From: CAZMGD01 sp964565705
GTDB lineage: Bacteria; Actinomycetota; Acidimicrobiia; Acidimicrobiales; Ilumatobacteraceae
Direction of reading: 5' to 3'
Length of the DNA: 64,000 bases
Assembly (NCBI GenBank): GCA_964565705.1
Contig: CAZMGD010000001.1
Span: 20,328 to 84,327, forward strand
A model generated the notes under the pieces. It was given only the letters and a program-made list of their open reading frames with translations. It did not search any database and had not been told where the DNA came from. Below, piece after piece: positions 41,265 to 49,838 of this stretch. Made by a program: the position numbers and the translations under genes. The number at the start of each line of letters is the position of its first letter. Positions within the stretch are counted from its first letter, which is position 1.

Positions 41265-43370
41265 ATGGGGAGCACACGCGATGTCGCCGGCCGGCCGAAC
41301 GCGCTGCGCGATCTCGATCTCGACCGCTTCTTCCACCCGTCGCGGGTCGCGGTCATCGGTGCGAGCGACGCGGCCGGCCGGCCGAACACAGGCGTGTGGC
41401 GACGGCTCGTGACCTGGGCGACGGAGGTGGGGGCCGAGGTCGTCCCGGTGAACCCGACACGGCCGACCGTCGACGGCCAGCCTTCCTATCCCTCGATCGC
41501 CGACGTGGCCGGCGACATCGACCTCGCCGTCATCCTCGTCGCCGACGCCGAAGCCGCGCTCCGCCAGGCGATCGAACGCGGCGTCCGCTTCGCCGTGATC
41601 TTCAGCGCCGGGTTCAGCGAACAGGGGCCCGACGGCGAGGCGGCACAGGCACGCCTCGCCGAACTCGTCCAGGGCAGCGATCTGCGCCTGCTCGGGCCGA
41701 ACACCAACCTCAACGCGTTCGAGTCGTTCCGCTCCGACCTGTCCGGGCCGAAGATCGCGCTGATCACCCAGTCCGGACACCAGGGACGCCCGATCTTCCA
41801 GGCCCAGGAGCTCGGGATCGGCCTCAGCCACTGGGCGCCGACGGGCAACGAGGTCGATCTCGAGTTCGCCGACTTCGTCCGCTACTTCTCCGACCAGCCC
41901 GACACCGGCGTGATCGCCGCCTACATCGAGGGCTTCAAGGACGGGCGCACGCTCGCCCTCGCCGCCGGCCACGCTGCCCGAGCGCGCGTGCCCGTCGTGT
42001 GCGTGAAGATCGGGCGCACGGCCCAGGGCCGGAGCATGGCGAGCAGTCACACGGGCAAGCTGACCGGCGCCGACGACGTGATGTCCGCCGCGCTGCGCCA
42101 GTTCGGGGTCACCCGGGTGGATGGGCTCGACGAGCTGCTCGACACCGCGCAGCTCTTCGCCCGCAACCCGGCGCCGCCGAGCGGCCGAGGCGCCGTCGTC
42201 TACTCGATCAGCGGCGGTACCGGCGCCCACATGGCCGACCTGCTCGGCGTCGCCGGCGTCCCGATGCCCACGCTCTCCGACGCCACGCAGGCCGCACTGC
42301 ACGAGCACATCCCCGCGTACCTGCGGGTGTCCAACCCGGTCGACAACGGCGGGCACCCCGTTGGCGACGAGCGCGGCCGCAAGCTGCTCGACACCTTGGT
42401 CGGCGACCCGGACGTCGGGCTGCTGATCTGCCCGATCACGGGCGCGTTCCCGCCGATGAGCGACCGGCTGGCGCAGGATCTCGTCGACGTCGCCGAGACG
42501 ACGGACAAGCCGGTCTGCGTCATCTGGGGCTCCCCGGTCGGCACCGAGCACGCGTACCGCGACATCCTGCTCGGCTCGTCGAAGGTCACCGTGTTCCGGA
42601 CGTTCGGCAACTGCGCGCGGGCGGTCCGGGCCTGGATGGACTGGCATGAGTTCCTGGCTCGCCCGCGCCAGCCAGCAGTGCCGGTTCGCGCCTCGGCCGG
42701 CGCGGCGATCGCGAGGCCGCTGCTCGGCCCGGCGATGACGGAGCACGACGCCAAGGCCGTGCTCCGCGCCTACGGGATCGGCACGACCGACGAGGCCGTG
42801 GTCCGCTCGGCCGCCGACGCAGCGCGTGCTGCCGAGCGCCTGGGATGGCCGGTCGTGATGAAGGCGTCGAGCCCCGAGATCGCCCACAAGTCGGACCTCG
42901 GGCTGGTGCGGCTCGGCATCACCACCGCCGCCGGGGCGAAGGACACCTACCGGCAGCTGGCCGAGGCGACCGGCCACGACGAGGTGCTGGTCGCCGAGCA
43001 GGTGACCGACGGGGTGGTCGAGACGGTGGTCGGCCTGGCCCACGACGACGTGTTCGGGCCCGTGGTGACGGTCGGGGTCGGCGGCGTGCTGATCGAGGTG
43101 CTCCGCGACGTCGCGTTCCGGGTCCCGCCGTTCGATCGCGGCGAGGCGCGGCGGATGGTCGGTGAGCTGCGCGGTGCGGCGCTGTTCGACGGCGTGCGCG
43201 GCGGCCCCGCGGCCGACGTCCGCGCGCTCGTCGACGTGATCATGCGCGTCCAGCGACTCGGCCTCGACCTGTCCGGGGAGATCGCCGAACTCGACATCAA
43301 CCCGCTCGTGCTGCGCCGCCGTGGCGGCGGTGCGGTCGCCCTCGACGCGCTCGTGGTGACGGCGCAGTGA
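41265..43370 (+). CDS. ADP-forming acyl-CoA synthetase (acetate/pimeloyl-CoA ligase family)
   Basis: A 701-residue protein with the NDP-forming ligase layout. An N-terminal CoA-binding Rossmann domain (RVAVIGASDAAGRPNTGVWRRL) is followed by a succinyl-CoA-ligase-like flavodoxin domain whose phosphorylatable His lies in the ASSHTGKLTGAD loop. The C-terminal ATP-grasp domain contains WPVVMKASSPEIAHKSDLGLVRLG and ELDINPLVL. It makes acyl-CoA from acid, ATP and CoA, releasing ADP. The ATG at 41265 is just downstream of the operator, with little room for a leader. The stop overlaps the next GTG start (GTGA). It is probably derepressed with the lipoprotein operon. Confidence 0.9.
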   Translation: MGSTRDVAGRPNALRDLDLDRFFHPSRVAVIGASDAAGRPNTGVWRRLVTWATEVGAEVVPVNPTRPTVDGQPSYPSIADVAGDIDLAVILVADAEAALRQAIERGVRFAVIFSAGFSEQGPDGEAAQARLAELVQGSDLRLLGPNTNLNAFESFRSDLSGPKIALITQSGHQGRPIFQAQELGIGLSHWAPTGNEVDLEFADFVRYFSDQPDTGVIAAYIEGFKDGRTLALAAGHAARARVPVVCVKIGRTAQGRSMASSHTGKLTGADDVMSAALRQFGVTRVDGLDELLDTAQLFARNPAPPSGRGAVVYSISGGTGAHMADLLGVAGVPMPTLSDATQAALHEHIPAYLRVSNPVDNGGHPVGDERGRKLLDTLVGDPDVGLLICPITGAFPPMSDRLAQDLVDVAETTDKPVCVIWGSPVGTEHAYRDILLGSSKVTVFRTFGNCARAVRAWMDWHEFLARPRQPAVPVRASAGAAIARPLLGPAMTEHDAKAVLRAYGIGTTDEAVVRSAADAARAAERLGWPVVMKASSPEIAHKSDLGLVRLGITTAAGAKDTYRQLAEATGHDEVLVAEQVTDGVVETVVGLAHDDVFGPVVTVGVGGVLIEVLRDVAFRVPPFDRGEARRMVGELRGAALFDGVRGGPAADVRALVDVIMRVQRLGLDLSGEIAELDINPLVLRRRGGGAVALDALVVTAQ

Positions 43371-44161
43371 CGACGCTCTGCTGGGGCACCGTCGCCGCGG
43401 CGACGACGCTCGCCGAGCTGGCGGGCGCGGCGGTCGCTGGCGGGTTCGACGCGATCAGCGTCACCCCGGCGATGGGCGCCGCGTTCCCTGCCGGCCGGCA
43501 CCTTCCGATGCCGGTCGCGTCCGTCGACGCGCTGCTCGGCGTCCTCCCGGGCTCGACGCCGGTCGGCGACGTCGCGCCGGAGTTCCGGCGCTTCTTCGAG
43601 CCCGGCATCGACGGCTGCCTCCGCGCCCTCGAACGCACCGGCGCTCCGGTGCTGAACGTGGCCCACTTCCTCGGCGGGCCCGTACCGATCGGCGAGATGG
43701 TCGACGCGTTCGGAGCGCTCGCCGAGCGCTTCGCCGCGGCCGGGGTCCGCCTCACCCTGGAGTTCATCCCCGGCACCGGCATCCCCGACCTCCCGAGCGC
43801 GCTCGCGATCGTGACCGGCGCCGGCGTGACCGGCGCCGGAGTGCTCGTCGACACGTGGCACCTCGACCGGTCGGGCGGCACGCTCGACGACGTCGTGGCG
43901 GCACCAGCGAGCACGCTGCGGGCGCTGCAGCTGAGCGACCGCCGGCGCGAGCCGCAGGGCGCTGCCTACGTGCCGATGAGCGACCGGCTGCTGCCCGGCG
44001 ACGGCGACCTCCCGCTCGGTGAGATCGTCGCCGCCGTGCTCGCCAACCACCCGGAGGCGGACATCGAGGTCGAGGTGTTCAGCAGCGTGCTCGGCGCCCT
44101 GAGCGCGACCGAGGCCGGCGAGCGAGCAGGTGCCGCGACCCGCCGTGTGCTCAGCTCTTGA
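43367..44161 (+). CDS. Sugar phosphate isomerase/epimerase-like TIM-barrel protein
   Basis: A 264-residue AP-endonuclease-2-type barrel: LAELAGAAVAGGFDAISVTP, LTLEFIPGTGIPDL with a conserved Glu, and GVLVDTWHLDRSGG, whose Asp and His are in metal-ligand positions of the family. Many members are isomerases or epimerases, and some are dehydratases of keto acids. The GTG start is embedded in the stop of the acyl-CoA ligase gene, so it should be regulated with it. No substrate evidence. Confidence 0.87.
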   Translation: MTTLCWGTVAAATTLAELAGAAVAGGFDAISVTPAMGAAFPAGRHLPMPVASVDALLGVLPGSTPVGDVAPEFRRFFEPGIDGCLRALERTGAPVLNVAHFLGGPVPIGEMVDAFGALAERFAAAGVRLTLEFIPGTGIPDLPSALAIVTGAGVTGAGVLVDTWHLDRSGGTLDDVVAAPASTLRALQLSDRRREPQGAAYVPMSDRLLPGDGDLPLGEIVAAVLANHPEADIEVEVFSSVLGALSATEAGERAGAATRRVLSS

Positions 44162-44185
44162 TCCGCCCGGACGTATCGTCGTCGC

Positions 44186-44741
44186 GTGCGCGAGTTCGTC
44201 ATCGCCCGCAACCCGGAAGTGGGCTCGTCGCTGCCCTACCTGATCCGTTCCCGCTCCCCGACGGCGCCGTCGCGCTCAAGGTCCGCGACACCTGGTCGCG
44301 CACCGCGAAGGTCTACTGCCACCGCGCCCTCGGCTGGCCCGACGACCCGGACATCGTCGAGCGCGTGCCGGTGCGGGTGTGTCAACGGCGGGGCGCGGCG
44401 GTCGACCTCGTGCTCGACCGGAGCCGGGAGAACCGCTCGCAGTTCGTGTTCACGAAGGCCCGCGGTCGCGACGTGATCTTCTGGCAATCGGCGCGCACCG
44501 CTCGCCAAGCCCGCCCCAACGTGAGCGTGCCGACCGCCCGGGCGGCGGCCGGCCCGTTGGACATCATCGTGGACAGCTCGATCTCGCTGCCGACCTGCCG
44601 CTCGGAGGGCCCGTTGCTCCACCTCCGCCGACGAGCGCGCAGGTCCGGGCGTGGGCCCGCGCCCAGGGCCTCGCCGTCGCCGACCGGGGTCGGCTGCACC
44701 CTGAGGTCACTGCGGCGTACGACGCGGCGCACTCCACCTGA
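44186..44741 (+). pseudogene. Decayed ERCC4-type nuclease-domain protein
   Basis: Three pieces of one protein lie in three frames. A GTG at 44186 starts VREFVIARNPEVGSSLPYLIR. A one-base loss near 44248 shifts to the frame reading PLPDGAVALKVRDTWSRTAK, ENRSQFVFTKARGRDVIFWQ and GPLDIIVDS. The frame then jumps near 44585 to ADLPLGGPVAPPPP and SAQVRAWARAQGLAVADRG, ending at the TGA at 44741. From memory, intact actinobacterial homologues carry an ERCC4 nuclease core of well over 100 residues between the last two pieces. Here it is gone. The gene is therefore frameshifted and internally deleted. Confidence 0.72.
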
Positions 44742-44795
44742 GCCCCAGCCGATCGATCTGGCAAGCTGAGCGCTCGACACGACCGAGGGGGATCG

Positions 44796-45506
44796 ATGGG
44801 GATCAAGCTGTTCGAGTTCCTGCGCCGCGCGCGCGGCACGACGGCCGAGGAGTTCCACGCCCACTGGCGTGCGCACGCGGCGAAGCTCGCCGACGAACCT
44901 GACCTCCGCCGGCACGTGAACCGCTACGAGCTGAACCACCGGCTGCCCGACGACTCGGATCGCGAGCGCCGCGACGGCGAGGTGGGCGACACCGGCTGGG
45001 ACGGCGTGGCCGTGCTCTGGTTCGACTCCGTCGACGAGATGCGTGCCCTGGCAGCGGAACCGGCGATGGCCGCGATCCGCGAAGACGCGCCCGCCTTCCG
45101 TGCCGAGGAGCGGCTGATCGTCGTCACCGAAGACCCCGAGATCATCGTCTCCACGCCCCGGCGCGACGAGGCCGAAGCCAAGATGGTGTGCATCCTGCGC
45201 CGCAACGCCGCGCTCGACCTCGACACGTTCCACGAGCACTGGACGGCGAACCACGGCGGGATCTTCCAGACGATCCCGGAGCTGACCGACCCGCTGCTGG
45301 GCTACGAGCAGAACCACGGCCTGCGCGACCCGAACGCCGCGTTCGACGGCGTCACCGAGCAGTGGTTCGAGTCACTCGACACGTTCGTCGAATCGCTCGC
45401 CGCGCCCGCCCACGCCGAGGTCGTCAGCCCCGACGTCGCCTACATGCTCGACCCGGAGAGCATCAACTTCATCATGGCCGCCAAGCCCACCGTGGTCATC
45501 GAGTAA
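44796..45506 (+). CDS. Tandem EthD-domain protein
   Basis: 236 residues formed by two EthD (dimeric alpha/beta-barrel) repeats. The first starts MGIKLFEFLRRARGTTAEEFHAHWRAHAAKLA, and the second, from about residue 127, reads AKMVCILRRNAALDLDTFHEHWTANHG. Each repeat has the F-H-x-x-W signature and a QWF/LWF strand. EthD proteins assist P450 ether degradation or act as small-molecule cyclases or lyases; a fused pair would fold as an intramolecular dimer. A GAGGGGGAT ribosome-binding site precedes the ATG. It is monocistronic and closed by a hairpin. Confidence 0.88.
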   Translation: MGIKLFEFLRRARGTTAEEFHAHWRAHAAKLADEPDLRRHVNRYELNHRLPDDSDRERRDGEVGDTGWDGVAVLWFDSVDEMRALAAEPAMAAIREDAPAFRAEERLIVVTEDPEIIVSTPRRDEAEAKMVCILRRNAALDLDTFHEHWTANHGGIFQTIPELTDPLLGYEQNHGLRDPNAAFDGVTEQWFESLDTFVESLAAPAHAEVVSPDVAYMLDPESINFIMAAKPTVVIE

Positions 45507-45520
45507 CCCCACCACCACGT

Positions 45521-45566
45521 TCTCGGGAGCAAATCGGGTGCTCTGGCGCCGGATTTGCTCCCGAGA
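45521..45566. terminator. Intergenic hairpin, YCTG-loop family (copy 3)
   Basis: A 21-bp stem (45521-45541 with 45546-45566; one G-G mismatch and one G-U pair) with loop TCTG, between convergent genes. It is 14 bp after the EthD stop and 12 bp before the end of the hydrolase-glycosyltransferase gene. It shares the loop and the outer TCTCGG/CCGAGA pairing with the elements at 15316 and 24874. Confidence 0.7.
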
Positions 45567-45578
45567 TCGCTGGGGCGG

Positions 45579-47684
45579 TCAGAGGAGTTGACTCAGCATG
45601 GCGGCGGCCCGGGCTGCACCGTCGCTGGCGACGGGGAGGTAGTCGACGTCGCGCTGCAGCTCATCCGCGATGATCCGGGCGAGGTGGTCGGGGTCGGTCG
45701 CCTCCGGGTAGTCGACCCGCCGGCCGGCGCCGTAGCGCTCGAGGCGGTGGTGCACGTGGAACTGCTGCTCGAAGTGGTGCTGCAACGGCACGTAGACGAA
45801 CGGCCTCTCGTTGGCCACCAGCTCCATCGTCGTCGTCAGCCCGCCGTGTACGACGGCGACGTCGCACGCGGCGAGCTGCCGGTAGAGGTCGGGCACGAAC
45901 CGGTGGTAGCGCACGCCGCGGCGTCGGGGCAGCGCCCGCGGGTCGAGCCGTGGGCCGACGACGACCTCGAACCGAAGGTTCTCGACCAGGCGACGCGCGG
46001 CGGGCACGGCGTCGACGACGCGGCGGAGGAGGTCGCCCCCGACGCCCGAACCACCGACGGTGACCACGCAGACCCGCTCGTCGGGCCGATAGCCGAGGTC
46101 CGCACGGATGCGCTCGCGGTCCGCGACCTCGAGGGGATCGAATCCCGTGACGTAGCCGGCGAACTCGAAGTGCTCCTCGGTCCAGGCCCGGATCTGGGGC
46201 AGGTCGGCCCCGAACGAGTCCTCCACGATGTCGTCGGGCTCGCCGACGAAGATCGATGCGTCGCGCAGGCGTCCGTAGCGTCGGCGCTGCTCGATCATCT
46301 CCAGGTTGTAGTCCGCCGTCAGCCGCGCCTCCGCCGGCCCACCGCAGTCCATGGGCAGCCAGCCGACGAAGTCGGTCATCCAGGCGAACGCGAACCGCTT
46401 GTGCTCGGGGTTCTCGTGCAGGAAGTAGTCGACCTCCCACGCCTCGTCGCCGATCACGAGGTCGTAGTGCTCGTCGTTCACCACGTCGTCGAACACCATG
46501 AAGTTGCTGACGAGGATCTCGTCCATCCGCCGGATCGCCTGGAACGCATGGAGGTCGTGCTCATCCGCCTCGTGCTCGACGTGCGCCGACTCGCTGGCCA
46601 GCAGGCTCGAGGCGGGATGGACGCGCTCGCCGCGGTGCCCGAGCATCGCGGTCACCGGGTGCTGCGCCAGCCAGTCGATCTGGAGGTCGGGCTGCAGCTT
46701 GCGCAGCTCGTCGGCGATCGCCGCATCTCGTCGCGCGTGGCCGAGCCCGATCGGCGAGGACAGGTACAGCGCCCGCTTCGGACGCCGGTGGCCAGGCGTC
46801 CACGTCCGATGGCTCGGACGAGGGTGGACGCGGTCGACGAACCGCTCGACGAGCCGGTTGACGAGCACCGGGTCGCGCGCCTGCGGCCCGTGCCCCCCGC
46901 CGGCGATGGTCACCAGTTCGCCGCTGGTCAGCTCGGCCAGCGCGGCGCCGCTGGCATGCGGGCGGATTCGATCCTCGTCGCCGTGGATCACGAGGACTGG
47001 CACGGTCACGCGCCGGCACACCGCCGCGAAGCGCTCCGCGCCGCACGCCTTCAACCCGCGCGTGGCATCGATCAGCACCGACACCGGGACCTCGAGTCCC
47101 CAGCCGACGCAGTCGTCGATCTGCTTGGTCGAGTGCGGTTCGTGGAACATCTGGGCGAAGAAGAACTCGAGGAAGCCGCGGTAGTCGCGCTGCCAGTAGT
47201 GCGTGTTGTACTTCGCCCACCCCGAATCGGTGTCCAGCGGCTCGTCGAAGGCGTGCACGTGACGCTCGTCGTGACCGGGTGTGAGGGGCACGGCCGGGCC
47301 GATCGACACGACGCCGCTGACCCGGTCGGGGTGATCGGCGGCGTACTGGATGGTCCACGTCGCGCCGCACGACAGGCCGACGAGCACGGCGCGTTCGACG
47401 CCGGTCGCATCGAGCACGGCACCCAGGTCGTCGGCGAACTCCAGGTGCGTGTACGCCTCGGCCCCCGCGGGTGCGTCACTCAGCCCAGTGCCGCGGCCGT
47501 CGAACGTGATCACCCGGTAGCGACGGGCGAGATGCGGCACCTGCAACTTCCAGAACCGGGAGGGGATGACCGACCACGTCGGGGCGAGCAGGACGGTGAC
47601 ATCGCCCTCGCCGAAGGACTCCCAGTGGATCCGCACACCGTCGCGCTCGACGAAGCCGCTGTCGTCGGGCTCGCGGGCGCGCAC
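45579..47684 (-). CDS. Alpha/beta-hydrolase fused to a MurG/UGT-type glycosyltransferase
   Basis: A 701-residue fusion. Residues 10-290 are an alpha/beta hydrolase with nucleophile elbow VGLSCGAT (S105), candidate acid in HGDEDRI (around 237) and catalytic His in GGGHGPQ (H265). Residues about 304-701 are a GT-B glycosyltransferase: RALYLSSPIGLGHARRDAAIADEL, CVVTVGGSGVGGDLL, and AVVHGGLTTTMELVANERPF followed by PLQHHFEQQF, the nucleotide-sugar site of the GT28/UGT group. It probably glycosylates a lipid or secondary metabolite whose ester is handled by the hydrolase half. The GTG start at 47684 follows the TetR stop by two bases, so it is in the TetR operon. Confidence 0.87.
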   Translation of the reverse strand: MRAREPDDSGFVERDGVRIHWESFGEGDVTVLLAPTWSVIPSRFWKLQVPHLARRYRVITFDGRGTGLSDAPAGAEAYTHLEFADDLGAVLDATGVERAVLVGLSCGATWTIQYAADHPDRVSGVVSIGPAVPLTPGHDERHVHAFDEPLDTDSGWAKYNTHYWQRDYRGFLEFFFAQMFHEPHSTKQIDDCVGWGLEVPVSVLIDATRGLKACGAERFAAVCRRVTVPVLVIHGDEDRIRPHASGAALAELTSGELVTIAGGGHGPQARDPVLVNRLVERFVDRVHPRPSHRTWTPGHRRPKRALYLSSPIGLGHARRDAAIADELRKLQPDLQIDWLAQHPVTAMLGHRGERVHPASSLLASESAHVEHEADEHDLHAFQAIRRMDEILVSNFMVFDDVVNDEHYDLVIGDEAWEVDYFLHENPEHKRFAFAWMTDFVGWLPMDCGGPAEARLTADYNLEMIEQRRRYGRLRDASIFVGEPDDIVEDSFGADLPQIRAWTEEHFEFAGYVTGFDPLEVADRERIRADLGYRPDERVCVVTVGGSGVGGDLLRRVVDAVPAARRLVENLRFEVVVGPRLDPRALPRRRGVRYHRFVPDLYRQLAACDVAVVHGGLTTTMELVANERPFVYVPLQHHFEQQFHVHHRLERYGAGRRVDYPEATDPDHLARIIADELQRDVDYLPVASDGAARAAAMLSQLL

Positions 47685-47686
47685 GG

Positions 47687-48307
47687 CTACCTGCCGTTCC
47701 CGTTCGGACGGGGCGGGCCTTCCGCGGCGCGGATCACCTCGGCGAATCGCCGCAGGCTGGCCCGGATGGGCAACTGGTGGCGGTCGAACCCGAGCAGCAG
47801 CAGCGCCTCGGAGCCGATGAACGCGTTGCCGATCAGCGTGGCCACCTCGGCCGGCTCGAACGGGCCGAGCCCGCCCAGGCGATCGGCCGCCTCGGTCGCG
47901 ACCTCGGTCAGCAGCCGGTACCAACCGACCAGCACGTCGCGGGCGGCCTCGGCGATCGCCGGATTGCTCCACCCGGCGGCGATCATCTCCTGCAACACCC
48001 GGACGAACCCGCTCTCCAGGTCGTCCTCGAGGAAGTCGCAGGCCTGCTCGTAACGACGCCACAAGGGCACGTCCTGGCCGTACATCTGGGTCTGGCGGGC
48101 GAGTCGCCGGCGGTTCTCGGTCTCCAGGACGGCGAGGACCATCGCGCCCTTGGAGCCGAAGTGGTAGTGCACCTGGGACAGCGGCACACCTGCCTCCTGC
48201 GCGACCTTCCGCGTCGACAAGCCGGCGTAGCCATCGACCAGCAACCGGGCGCGCGCCGCCTCGAGGATCGCTATCGCGGTGTCGGACTCCGGCGCCGTGG
48301 ACTTCAC
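47687..48307 (-). CDS. TetR-family transcriptional regulator
   Basis: 206 residues: an N-terminal helix-turn-helix AAGEAARARLL-type helix (ILEAARARLLVDGYAGLSTR) followed by KVAQEAGVPLSQVHYHFGSKG, then a helical ligand domain. The GTG at 48307 was chosen because GAGAGGAG lies just upstream and because a longer ATG start (48376) would put the palindromic operator inside the gene. It heads an operon with the hydrolase-glycosyltransferase and is divergent from the OsmC operon. Two similar 8-2-8 palindromes in the intergenic region (48326-48343 and 48413-48430) are its likely binding sites, giving joint control of both directions. Confidence 0.85.
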   Translation of the reverse strand: MKSTAPESDTAIAILEAARARLLVDGYAGLSTRKVAQEAGVPLSQVHYHFGSKGAMVLAVLETENRRRLARQTQMYGQDVPLWRRYEQACDFLEDDLESGFVRVLQEMIAAGWSNPAIAEAARDVLVGWYRLLTEVATEAADRLGGLGPFEPAEVATLIGNAFIGSEALLLLGFDRHQLPIRASLRRFAEVIRAAEGPPRPNGNGR

Positions 48308-48325
48308 CCCACTCCTCTCCCACTC

Positions 48326-48343
48326 GTTGGTCGGTCGACCGAA
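48326..48343. promoter_or_regulatory. TetR operator, copy 1 (tetR side)
   Basis: GTTGGTCGGTCGACCGAA, an 8-2-8 arrangement whose right half CGACCGAA is identical to that of copy 2 and whose left half agrees at six of eight positions. It contains the perfect 12-mer TCGGTCGACCGA and lies 18 bp upstream of the TetR start. Confidence 0.6.
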
Positions 48344-48412
48344 TGCAGTCTGGCCACGATGCTCGAGGAATGTCAACTACCCCATTGACAGGCCTCGACG
48401 AATCAGGCACGA

Positions 48413-48430
48413 TTCGGTCGATCGACCGAA
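48413..48430. promoter_or_regulatory. TetR operator, copy 2 (OsmC side)
   Basis: TTCGGTCGATCGACCGAA is a perfect 18-bp palindrome directly upstream of the GGAGGAG ribosome-binding site and GTG start of the OsmC operon. A repressor bound here would block the operon's promoter region. Confidence 0.7.
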
Positions 48431-48447
48431 CGAGGAGGAGCGGACAC

Positions 48448-48978
48448 GTGGATGAAGGGATCGCCACGTCGATCGAACGCATCGAGCAGGCGCTCGCCAG
48501 CCGGCCGGGCTTCGGGATCGGCACGTCCCATTCGGTGACCACGCTCGCCGGCGGACTGTGCTGCACCACCGAGGAGGGGCCGTGGCGGATCGACGCCGAC
48601 CTGTCCGATCGGCTCGGCGGCCGCGGCTCGGCGCCGACGCCGAGCATGCTCCTGCGCGCCGCGCTCGGCAGCTGCATCGCGATGGGCTACCGACTGCGCG
48701 CCGCCAAGCACGGCGTCGCGCTGACGTCGATCCGCGTGACGGTCGAGACCGACTCGGCGATCGCCGGGATGCTGTTGACCGATTCCCCCGAACCGGCCGG
48801 CTTTCGTTCGGTGCGCTACCACGTCGACATCGAGAGCCCCGCCCGTGCCGCGGACGTGATGGCGATCCTCGATGAGGGCGACCGGCTGAGCCCGGTGCTC
48901 GACGTCCTCACCACCGCGGCGACGGTCGCCCGATCCGTCTCGATCGTGACAGCAGCCGTCGACGCGGAGGTGGCGTGA
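48448..48978 (+). CDS. OsmC-family protein
   Basis: 176 residues of the OsmC/Ohr fold: a hydrophobic central helix with MLLRAALGSCIAMGYRL carrying the reactive-position Cys, preceded by DRLGGRGSAPTPS, the usual loop. Members reduce organic hydroperoxides with a Cys pair, but only one conserved-position Cys is obvious here, so a full peroxidase cycle is not assured. The start is a GTG eight bases after GGAGGAG, right behind a perfect palindrome. First gene of an operon with a methyltransferase, a second OsmC protein and a flavoprotein. Confidence 0.85.
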   Translation: MDEGIATSIERIEQALASRPGFGIGTSHSVTTLAGGLCCTTEEGPWRIDADLSDRLGGRGSAPTPSMLLRAALGSCIAMGYRLRAAKHGVALTSIRVTVETDSAIAGMLLTDSPEPAGFRSVRYHVDIESPARAADVMAILDEGDRLSPVLDVLTTAATVARSVSIVTAAVDAEVA

Positions 48979-49793
48979 TGGAAGCGAAGCTCATGCGCCG
49001 GGTGCAGCGCGCCGGCTGGGATCGCGCGTCGTCGTGCTACGAGCAGTTCTGGGGCACGCAGCTGCGCTCGTGCGTCAACGGTCTGCTCGCGGCCGCAGCG
49101 CTGCAGCCGGGCGAGCACGTCCTCGACGTCGCCTGCGGCACGGGCCTGGCCACGTTGCCCGCTGCGGCGCAGGTCGGACCCGGGGGCAGGGTGCTGGCGA
49201 CCGACATCGCAGCCCGCATGGTCGCCACGGTCCAGCAACGCGCGTCCGAAGCCGGCCTCGCCAACATCGACACACGGGCGCTCGGGGCCGAGGAGCTCGG
49301 CCTCGACGGTGGCTTCGACGTCGCCCTCTGCTCGCTCGGGCTGATGTACGTGCCCGATCCCGCACAGGCGCTGTCCGAGATGCTGCGCGCGCTCCGGCCA
49401 GGCGGACGCGCCGTCGTGTCCGTGTGGGGCGAGCGCCGCAACTGCGGCTGGGCGGAGATCTTCCCCATCGTCGACGCCCGCGTCAGCTCCGACGTGTGCC
49501 CGCTGTTCTTCGCCCTCGGCGCGCAGACCGCGCTGCGCCGGGCGATGGAGCGCGCCGGGTTCGTCGACGTGCACGACGCCCGGCTCGTCGTCGATCTCGT
49601 CTACGCGGGCGACGACGACGCGATCGGTGCCGCGTTCGACGGCGGCCCGGTGGCGCTCGCCGCTGGCCGGTTCGACGCCGAGACGCGCCGCAGCGCACAT
49701 CGCGAGTACCTCGACTCGATCGCCCGCTTCGCCGACGGCACCGGCTATCGGTTGCCCGGCGAGTTCGTCATCGCCTCCGGCCGCCGCCCCTGA
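48978..49793 (+). CDS. Class I SAM-dependent methyltransferase
   Basis: 271 residues with the SAM motif I VLDVACGTGLATL, motif II region VLATDIAARMV and post-motif DVALCSLGLMYVPDPAQALSEMLRALRPGG. This is the UbiE/Methyltransf_11 pattern. The acceptor (small metabolite or thiol) is unknown. The ATG shares one base with the OsmC stop (TGATG) and has GGAGG seven bases upstream; a GTG one codon earlier is also possible. Lying between two OsmC genes, it may act on the same electrophile or thiol stress. Confidence 0.9.
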   Translation: MEAKLMRRVQRAGWDRASSCYEQFWGTQLRSCVNGLLAAAALQPGEHVLDVACGTGLATLPAAAQVGPGGRVLATDIAARMVATVQQRASEAGLANIDTRALGAEELGLDGGFDVALCSLGLMYVPDPAQALSEMLRALRPGGRAVVSVWGERRNCGWAEIFPIVDARVSSDVCPLFFALGAQTALRRAMERAGFVDVHDARLVVDLVYAGDDDAIGAAFDGGPVALAAGRFDAETRRSAHREYLDSIARFADGTGYRLPGEFVIASGRRP

Positions 49794-49838
49794 CGGCCGA
49801 TCGTTCCCACACCATCCAACACAGAGAGGGAGATCCCC

